In this document: positions 18,263 to 23,779 of the stretch, piece by piece
Layout of the letters: each line of letters opens with the position of its first letter
How positions within the stretch are numbered: position 1 is the first letter of the stretch
Assembly: GCA_024364805.1 (NCBI GenBank)
Contig: CM044502.1
Coordinates: forward strand, 9,789,169-9,812,947
Origin: Euprymna scolopes
Taxonomy: Eukaryota > Mollusca > Cephalopoda > Sepiida > Sepiolidae
DNA: 23,779 nt
Reading direction: 5' to 3'
The notes under the pieces: generated by a model
Databases searched by the model: none
Seen by the model: the letters and a program-made list of their open reading frames with translations, nothing else
What the model was told of the DNA's origin: nothing
Position numbers and translations under genes: made by a program

Positions 18263-19400
18263 TTTTGCTTTGCTTTATATCATGTTATGTTTTTTTAGCG
18301 AAAAGCAACAACCGCATTGCAATTTTTTTATTATCGATTATAACATTTATGCATATTAAAAAAATAATGATTGATTAACTGTCTGTAATTACTGATAATA
18401 TGGAATCAATACGAGTCTTCATTTTTACGTTTTGTTTTGTCTTTAAATAATCACCTTTCTTTTAAAAGCATTCATTTCCAAACTTTAATTTTAGTTTTTT
18501 GTATTATATTAAAAGAAAAAAAATATCAGATTTGAAAGGTTAAGCTGTCAAGAGCGCGAAAGTTTCATCGTCGAAGGCGGCGAAAGTCTCTACTGACAAT
18601 ATCAGCGTTTGTTGAAACAGAAATATTAACACCTTTTACAGAAGTGTGAAATTATGGAGAGACAAGAGCCGAAAAATGTCAGATAATGACATATTCGCGC
18701 GAGAGATGAACTAAAACCTCAATGATTTAGACCGGGTCAATCGTTGACATTTGGTATCCATCTTTCTGCATCAAGTCATATTCACGGAATGGCACTCGTA
18801 TTGTTTTTATCGGTATCAAAACCGTCATAGTCAAGTCCATTGTTAAGGTTGCGTGTTCTCGGTTGTCTGTGATGTGTTCATGTGCAGTTCTAGGAGGGTC
18901 ACCCTCCAAAGCTTTACTTTCTTACCTTATGGCAAAGGGTTGGTTTATTGCTTATCGCTTGACGCACCCGCATATCGCCCGAAAATGTGTAAAAATAACA
19001 CTTAAGATGAGAACAGTAGTGCGAATTTTGGGAGAAAAGGTTCTACTTTATTGAATTTTCAGTTTGTTTACTTTTATTTAAAAAAAAAATTATTTGATAG
19101 AACTTGTTGCAGAATAAGCCAGTTTTGTCGGAGAAATATTTTAAGGTTTATCATTAAATGTGACAAAACGATGGACAAGTTATACGATGAACAAAAAAAA
19201 AAAAATCAAAATAATAAGTTTTCACCTGCAACTTATTCTTAACAAAATATATCGACCTCTGTAAAAAGGGAAGATTTGAACCCAAATGCGAAATATGTTA
19301 TTAAGAAAGTAAGAGAATAGTTTAAAACAAAATTTATGTATTAGAAAAGATGTTCAGTGAGAAAGGTTAGGAATTTTTCAATAGATGACTTGATTATAAG
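18263..19400. other. Non-coding stretch, one weak exon candidate
   Basis: Mostly AT-rich with no repeat recognised. On the minus strand, 18727-18887 has an open frame (TAHEHITDNREHATLTMDLT, later VPFREYDLMQKDGYQMSTID, then a stop) preceded by a pyrimidine-rich ACCCTCCTAG that could be a splice acceptor. The frame is only about 54 codons and I do not recognise the protein. A terminal host exon is possible but unproven. Confidence 0.2.
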
Positions 19401-19449
19401 TAGATCTATGATAACAACATTCTTTTCATTGTTTTAACTCTCGAGTATA

Positions 19450-19479
19450 CAGGGTGTCTCAAAAATGTACTCACACTTC
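19450..19479 (+). repeat. Left terminal inverted repeat of the mariner-type element
   Basis: Starts CAGGGTGTCTC after a TA target and ends CTCACACTTC. It pairs with 20668-20698. Confidence 0.92.
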
Positions 19480-19538
19480 GAATGAACATACAGTGAATAG
19501 AATAGCTTCGAATACAGAAGACACATGTGATTAAAGAA

Positions 19539-20609
19539 TCATGTTCGCAAATGTTCGAATTGATGACCATTATTGTCCAGACAACTCTGATAACGCGCAC
19601 CAAGGGATTCGCAAACGTCACGAAACAGGTCATTAGGAATATTGCGACATTGTCTTTCAATTTCCATTTTCAATGCATCAATTGTTCTTGGTTTGGTGCA
19701 ATAAACTTTGTCTTTGAGATATCCCCATAAAAAGAAGTACATGGGCGTGAAGTCCGGGGAACGTGCAGGGTATTCAATGGCACCCTATCGTCCAATCCAT
19801 GTGTCTGGAAAGGCTGCATCGAGGTGAGCTCGTACATCGCGATGGTAGTGGGGAGGTGCTCCACCTTGCTGAAAGTAAATCTCGCCCTTATCACTAAGCA
19901 TCTCAGAAATTTGTAAACCAACAAACTTCTGAAGCAAGTTAAGGTATCTCTCACCAGTGACAGTTCCGTTAATAAAAAATGGCCCTATGATGCCCAGTGC
20001 GGATATCCCACACAACACCGTTACTCCTGGCAAGTTTACATGGTATTCGAGTGTTACATTAGGATTTATAGGACCCCAGTACGTGCAATTATGGCGATTA
20101 ATGGTGCCATTTAATTTAAACGTTGCCTCATCGCTCCACATAATTTTTTGTGGAAACCCTGCATCTTCTGCGCATTTTGCCAGGTACCATTCACAGAATT
20201 TGACTCTCCGGTCAGGATTGTCTTCGTTGAGAGCATGAATTAGTGTTGGAGTGTAGCATTTCCAGTGCAGACGCTTCATGATGCGATGGACGCTATCTTT
20301 TGAGATGTACGGTTCCCGAGCAGTTTGTCGAAGTGATTTCTGTGGTGATCGAAAGAGTGTTTCCTGCACCTGCTCTTCTTTTCCAGGGCTCGTGGATGTC
20401 CGCGGTCGTCCAGAACGTTTCTTTTTGACGTTCTGGACGGTTTCATCTGCTTCAAATTTCTCTTTGATACGAGTAATGGTCCGGCGAGTTGGTGGCGGTC
20501 TTGCGAATTCCCTTCTGAATTGTCTTTGCACTTCAATGGCGTTTTCTGTCTTCCAATAAAATTTCAGGACACACTTCCTCTCTTCCAAGCTAAGTTGATT
20601 TCCTGCCAT
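19539..20609 (-). pseudogene. Transposase of the mariner-type element (one internal stop)
   Basis: 357 codons on the minus strand, counting one in-frame TAG at 19785-19787 and the terminal stop. It starts [15 protein letters not shown], a helix-turn-helix domain (residues about 1-115) with the GRPRTS hook near residue 70. The catalytic core follows: MWSDEATF (first Asp present), [13 protein letters not shown] where the family has QQDGAPPHY, and SPDFTPMYFFLWG where the family has SPDLTPxDFFLWG. So the second and third catalytic Asp are replaced by Gly and Tyr, each explainable by one base change. The gap between these two positions is 41 residues, as in DD41D-type families. It ends HQFEHLRT. 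Catalytically dead as it stands. Confidence 0.9.
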
Positions 20610-20667
20610 GCTGTGGTTTACACCTCACACCTGCAACACAAAAAAAGACAGCATGTTAGCAAGGGTT

Positions 20668-20698
20668 GAAGTGTGAGTACATTTTTTGAGATACCCTG
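20668..20698 (-). repeat. Right terminal inverted repeat of the mariner-type element
   Basis: Reads GAAGTGTGAGTAC at its inner side and GATACCCTG at its outer end, followed by a TA target. It lies 59 bases upstream of the transposase start. Confidence 0.92.
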
Positions 20699-20822
20699 TA
20701 TATCCGACACATTTAGACACATCTCAACCGAGAACCACATCACTCTACATAAAGACATATATTAACGGATATATACCTGAGAACCAAAACAAGAAAAAGA
20801 ATATGCTGTTGTCATAGCTCTA

Positions 20823-21360
20823 GTAATAAGTGAGCAGATATAGATTAGAAAATTTGCGTTTCTGTAAGAAAATTGCGAGCAATTTGTTTAAAATTTTCGA
20901 GTTCACAACTACTGATGAGATAATGTTTTCTACGATTTTTACTTTGGGGTCTTGCACTGCAATTGTGTCGACATTCGTGCAGAGCAATTAATTTAAGTGA
21001 CTCAAAATAGATTGCCAAGTAGAGGTAGTTCAAAAAAAGAAAAAAAAGAAAAAAAAGAAGTAAAAAATAAAAGAAAATCCAAAAAGTAAGCTGAAACGAC
21101 AGAGAAAGAGATCGCAAACAAGCTACCGTTTTTCACTTTCACCCGTAACGACTTACTAACAAGTGTACACCTTTTGTAACCCCATAACGCAATAATTACT
21201 ATACATCGGCAGTATTTGCACTCATATTTTTATGCATATAAAGTAAGTTTCAATCATTTAGACAACATGAAACGTTAAGAAAATATGTAAAACTAGAAAA
21301 AGTAAAAGGAAGTATTTATAAAAGAGTATGAAAATAATATAACAAAGAAACAACTATTAT
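20823..21360. other. Non-coding stretch
   Basis: AT-rich, with a purine-rich AAAAAAG/AAAGAAG cluster at 21033-21080. No gene or element recognised. Confidence 0.5.
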
Positions 21361-21374
21361 CTGCGTCAGGGGTT

Positions 21375-21455
21375 CTTTTGAGTAGATAGAGCATTCCGTA
21401 AAATGAAGTTTTACAAGTTTATATTCCTCGAGACTGAATGTTCGATTCGCGAGAC
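21375..21455 (+). other. tRNA-like Pol III promoter remnant (SINE head?)
   Basis: AGTAGATAGAGCATTCC (21381-21397) resembles the tRNA D-arm/A box, and GTTCGATTC (21440-21448) is a B box, 58 bases apart. No foldable acceptor stem was found, so it is not a working tRNA gene. A decayed tRNA-derived SINE head is the likeliest reading. Confidence 0.35.
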
Positions 21456-21460
21456 GTGGA

Positions 21461-21620
21461 TTTGCTTTCTCTCTTCCCATAAGATATAGACTAAAAGTTT
21501 GCCTTCTCTCTACCCCTAAAAGGTGGAGTAAAGATTTGCTTTCTCTCTACCCCTAGTTTGAAAGATAGAGTAAAGGCGATGTCTGAATAGCTACTTGCTT
21601 TTCCTCTTCCCCTAAAGACA
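21461..21620. repeat. Minisatellite with TTTGCTTTCTCTCTACCCCT units
   Basis: Units start at 21461, 21498, 21534 and 21595 (periods 37, 36 and 61). Each has the pyrimidine block followed by a purine-rich part of the type GATAGAGTAAAG. The last period is longer because of an extra 20-odd bases. It directly follows the tRNA-like remnant. 21621-21925 shows nothing recognisable. Confidence 0.75.
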
Positions 21621-21924
21621 TCAAATGATTCAGTAACCGTATGAATATGCAGATACACACGAATATACATTTCTATCCATGTTTTAGTGAAAGAAACAGG
21701 ACATGATCAGGATCATTTTGATTGTTGAAATGTGTTTCAAACAAAGCAATTGATTTAAGTTCGTCCCATTTGTACTAAACGCGGGGGGATGTTGTAATGG
21801 GAAGAAAAGAAAATATTAAGCCCAACAGAACGAGGGACAATAAAAAATAGTTTATACATACTAGCATGTTTTATTATAACCATATTGATTATAACCAAAG
21901 ATAGGTATAACCTGTAAAACATCA

Positions 21925-21925
<1 letters not shown>

Positions 21926-21993
<68 letters not shown>
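21926..21993. repeat. (TA)34 microsatellite
   Basis: Perfect run directly left of SINE copy D. Confidence 0.95.
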
Positions 21994-21995
<2 letters not shown>

Positions 21996-22467
21996 CGAAA
22001 ATGTGTATATGTATGTATGTGTGTTCGTTTTTTCTGTATGTCTACAAAAGGCTTTTTTGCCGTGATTCTCGGTTGGCTCGCTCCTTCTTAAAACTTTTTA
22101 TATGCTGTCTAAATAATAACATCTACGACTAAGGAACTCTGGTCGCAACTATCTTTAATTAACCCGACTTTTACAAGCTATCTTTGAGATATTTATTGAT
22201 CGCCGATAGCGGGGAAAACAGAAACTGGCTTCCAGCACAAAACTAAGTCAAACATCACGCGACTTAAAGTTCTCGCACCTGTTAATTTCGGTTTGTAAAC
22301 ATCCACACACTATTCCCGTTGGAGAGATGGGTAGGGCACAGGTCCCCCCCCCATTTCCTTTCCACTTCCGCGTCAAAGGTTCGGGGTTCAAGCCTACCTT
22401 TCTACTAAAACGTTTTATTTCTTTTACACCTCCAAACACCCGGGCAACGCCGGGTACCCCCCGCTAG
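21994..22467 (+). mobile_element. SINE copy D: same tail, different body
   Basis: It begins with a TATG-rich start like copies A-C, then has a body not shared with them (CTCGGTTGGCTCGCTCC, CGACTAAGGAACTCTGG). It rejoins the family at CCACTTCCGCGTCAAAGGTT, a B-box-like GGGGTTCAAGCC (22383-22394), CACCTCCAAACACC and a perfect hairpin CCGGGCAACGCCGGG followed by CGCTAGTATATA. A-box-like GATGGGTAGGGCAC lies at 22327-22340. It has TA tracts on both sides. Best read as a subfamily with a swapped body. Confidence 0.65.
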
Positions 22468-22485
22468 TATATATATATATATATA
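22468..22485. repeat. (TA)9 at the tail of SINE copy D
   Basis: Short TA run that follows the GCTAG terminus directly. Confidence 0.9.
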
Positions 22486-22519
22486 AAATGTACTTTATGA
22501 CCGGGCTTTGTTGGGCGTT

Positions 22520-22578
22520 CGTACTAGCTTAGATTTGCAATTTTAGCAAACGTTTGTTAGTGCTAGCTTAGATTTGCA
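22520..22578. repeat. 39-bp tandem duplication
   Basis: GTACTAGCTTAGATTTGCA at 22519-22537 recurs as GTGCTAGCTTAGATTTGCA at 22558-22576. It is non-coding. Confidence 0.65.
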
Positions 22579-22675
22579 GGTTTCAAAAAAAAGAATGCTA
22601 CAATCATATCAGAGCGTCTCCTTTTACACTGAACATCCACAGAATGCCAGCATCAATATATTACATATGAATGAG

Positions 22676-22712
22676 CCCCCCCCTGTGGAATTTCCACAGC
22701 CCTCGCTAGTTA
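22676..22712 (+). mobile_element. Hairpin and CTAGT terminus of an unidentified element
   Basis: A C-run is followed by CTGTGGAATTTCCACAG, which has two perfect 8-base arms around one base, and then CCCTCGCTAGTTAAC. The layout (hairpin, CTCGCTAGT, AT-rich) parallels the SINE tails at 3899 and 22467 with a different hairpin sequence. The element body would lie to the left, but no border was found. 22713-23007 holds nothing recognisable. Confidence 0.4.
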
Positions 22713-23013
22713 ACATTTATATTAAGTGTTTTATTGCTTATTAAAAAAAAGAAAACTTACATTTAAGTATCAAAATTTCAAACCAAAGACAAAGGGGCAA
22801 CACAAATAGGTAAAATAAATTCCTGGGCATGCATTTCCCTGCATTTGCAAAAGTTAAAAAGATATATAATGATACTAAACCTCATGTCTAGAATAATTAT
22901 TCAGATTTTGATGATAATCTGTTATATTATTTTGATTCTAGAAAATGTTTAAAATTGAATGCTTAAGCTTAGGGAAATTTAAGTTCAATAAATGTTTATT
23001 TGGTGTGTTATAA

Positions 23014-23193
23014 CTAGGGCTATGACAATAGAATATTCTTATAATTTTGACTCTCGAGTATATATCAAACACAGTTAGACACAGTTAATCAACCGAGAAC
23101 CACATCACTCTATATAAAAGCATATAAGATATCAACAGATACACACTCGAGAGTCAAAATAATGAAAAGAATATTTTGTGGCCATAGTCCAAG
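23014..23193 (+). mobile_element. Palindromic MITE copy 1
   Basis: About 180 bases with long inverted arms of roughly 50 bases. The left arm reads GGGCTATGAC, GAATATTCTT and TTTTGACTCTCGAGTATAT. The right arm mirrors this with CTCGAGAGTCAAAAT, AGAATATT and CCATAGTCC. The core has GAGAACCACATCACTCTATA. TTATAA occurs at both edges (23008-23013 and 23194-23199) and may be a target duplication. No coding capacity; the parent transposon is unknown. Confidence 0.75.
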
Positions 23194-23199
23194 TTATAA

Positions 23200-23373
23200 C
23201 TAAGACTATGAAAAGAGAATATTCTTTTCATTATTTTTATTCTCAAGTATATATCAGTTAATATCTTATATGCTTTTAGATAGAGTGATGTGGTTGTCAA
23301 TTGATTAACTGTGTCGAAATGTTTCAGATATATACTCGAGAGTCAAAACAATGAAAAGAATATTCTCTTGTCC
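23200..23373 (-). mobile_element. Palindromic MITE copy 2, inverted
   Basis: The core TAGAGTGATGTGGTTGTCAA is the reverse complement of the core of copy 1, so this neighbour lies in the other orientation. The arms read AGACTATGAAAAGAGAATAT on the left and CTCGAGAGTCAAAAC to AGAATATTCTCTTGTC on the right. Confidence 0.75.
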
Positions 23374-23508
23374 CAGACAATGGTTTTGTACTCCCGAATA
23401 CATATCCCACACAGTTAGAAACAGTTAATCAATTGAAAACCACGTCATTCTATGTAAAAACATATAAGATAATAACTGATATATACCCGAGAGTAAAAAC
23501 AAGGCTGA
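23374..23508 (+). mobile_element. Palindromic MITE copy 3, shortened
   Basis: The core GAAAACCACGTCATTCTATG has the orientation of copy 1. The left arm lacks the AATATTC block and the right arm stops after CCGAGAGTAAAAACAAGG, so both arms are trimmed. Confidence 0.7.
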
Positions 23509-23559
23509 TAACCATCAATCGCGTGCTCTCGTTTAATGAATGAATGCATGAATGTAGGG

Positions 23560-23750
23560 TTGACATGAAATTCTTAAAGATAACCGAAAATGGGCTGAAA
23601 TGACTTAAATAAATAAAAAGTAAATGACTTAGAATAACTTTAATGAACTAAAGAATGAATTGAATGACCTTAAGAATGAGTTGAATGCTTATAAATAACT
23701 GGAGTCCTTCAAAAACAACTTGAATGAGCTGGAGAATGCCTTGAATGTTT
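23560..23750. repeat. Degenerate tandem repeat of about 20 bp
   Basis: Loose units of the type AAGAATGAGTTGAATGNCTT recur, clearest at 23651-23690 and again at 23717-23750. The array drifts and contains AAATAAAT variants on its left. It nears the window edge and may continue. Confidence 0.5.
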
Positions 23751-23779
23751 TTGAGACTGACTGGTTGTAAAGTGGGTGA

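Larger units (their letters stand above)
19450..20698 (-). mobile_element. Tc1/mariner-superfamily transposon, structurally complete
   Basis: 1249 bases with TA on both sides and terminal inverted repeats of about 30 bases (19450-19479 and 20668-20698). CAGGGTGTCTCAAAAA pairs with CAGGGTATCTCAAAAAA, with one mismatch and one indel, and both arms share TGTACTCACACTTC. It carries one transposase gene on the minus strand. The matching ends and the nearly open frame point to a rather recent insertion. The transposase lesions mean it could move only with help from another copy. Confidence 0.92.
19401..20822. mobile_element. Palindromic MITE copy 4, split by a mariner-type element
   Basis: The outer parts 19401-19449 and 20699-20822 together match the MITE at 23014-23193 and are about 171 bases long. 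The left arm reads CTATGATAACAACATTC then TTTTAACTCTCGAGTA. The right arm reads TATATACCTGAGAACC then GTTGTCATAG. The core retains GAGAACCACATCACTCTA. The mariner-type element entered at a TA in the GAGTATATA part of the arm. Confidence 0.8.

Overview
The window looks like non-genic, repeat-dense DNA from an animal genome. A lophotrochozoan, probably a cephalopod mollusc, is favoured. This rests on the LINE protein signatures, the load of long (TA)n tracts, the tRNA-like SINEs ending in microsatellites and the lack of any dense gene structure. It is an inference, not an identification. I recognise no intact host gene. Almost every coding-like stretch is a piece of a transposable element.

Layout. 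1-3500: the end of an RLE-type LINE whose coding region has been expanded by a (GA) microsatellite, copy 1 of a dispersed repeat (called R here), a C2H2-finger-like remnant, an AT-rich minisatellite, a decayed mariner transposase and TA/TG tracts. 3900-7033: two copies of a tRNA-like SINE (one split by a LINE insertion with a target duplication), two decayed RT fragments and a LINE B fragment. 7034-10830: AT-rich DNA, a hammerhead-like fold on the minus strand, a SINE tail, a LINE A fragment running into a 5S rRNA-like sequence, and a longer LINE B fragment. 10830-11465 is an assembly gap. 11466-13440: SINE copy 3, long TA tracts, small tandem repeats and R copy 2. 13440-18262: a stacked block on the minus strand, made of a nearly full-order RLE-type LINE (C1), a second 3' piece of the same family (C2), (TAA)n tracts at the C2 ends, and two LINE A insertions. 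19401-20822: a Tc1/mariner-superfamily transposon with matching terminal inverted repeats, inserted into a palindromic MITE. 21360-23779: a tRNA-like remnant, minisatellites, SINE copy 4 between TA tracts, a hairpin-ended element, three more MITE copies in alternating orientation, and a degenerate 20-bp tandem repeat at the edge.

How the parts relate. Three LINE families are distinguishable. A and B share the APE-type C-terminal signature and end in poly(A). C has an RLE-type C-terminus and ends in (TAA)n. Their nesting gives relative ages: C1 is older than the LINE A copies inside it, SINE B is older than LINE A1, and the MITE is older than the mariner-type element. Two host-exon candidates remain unproven. 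Clade assignments come from motif recall only; no database search was run.
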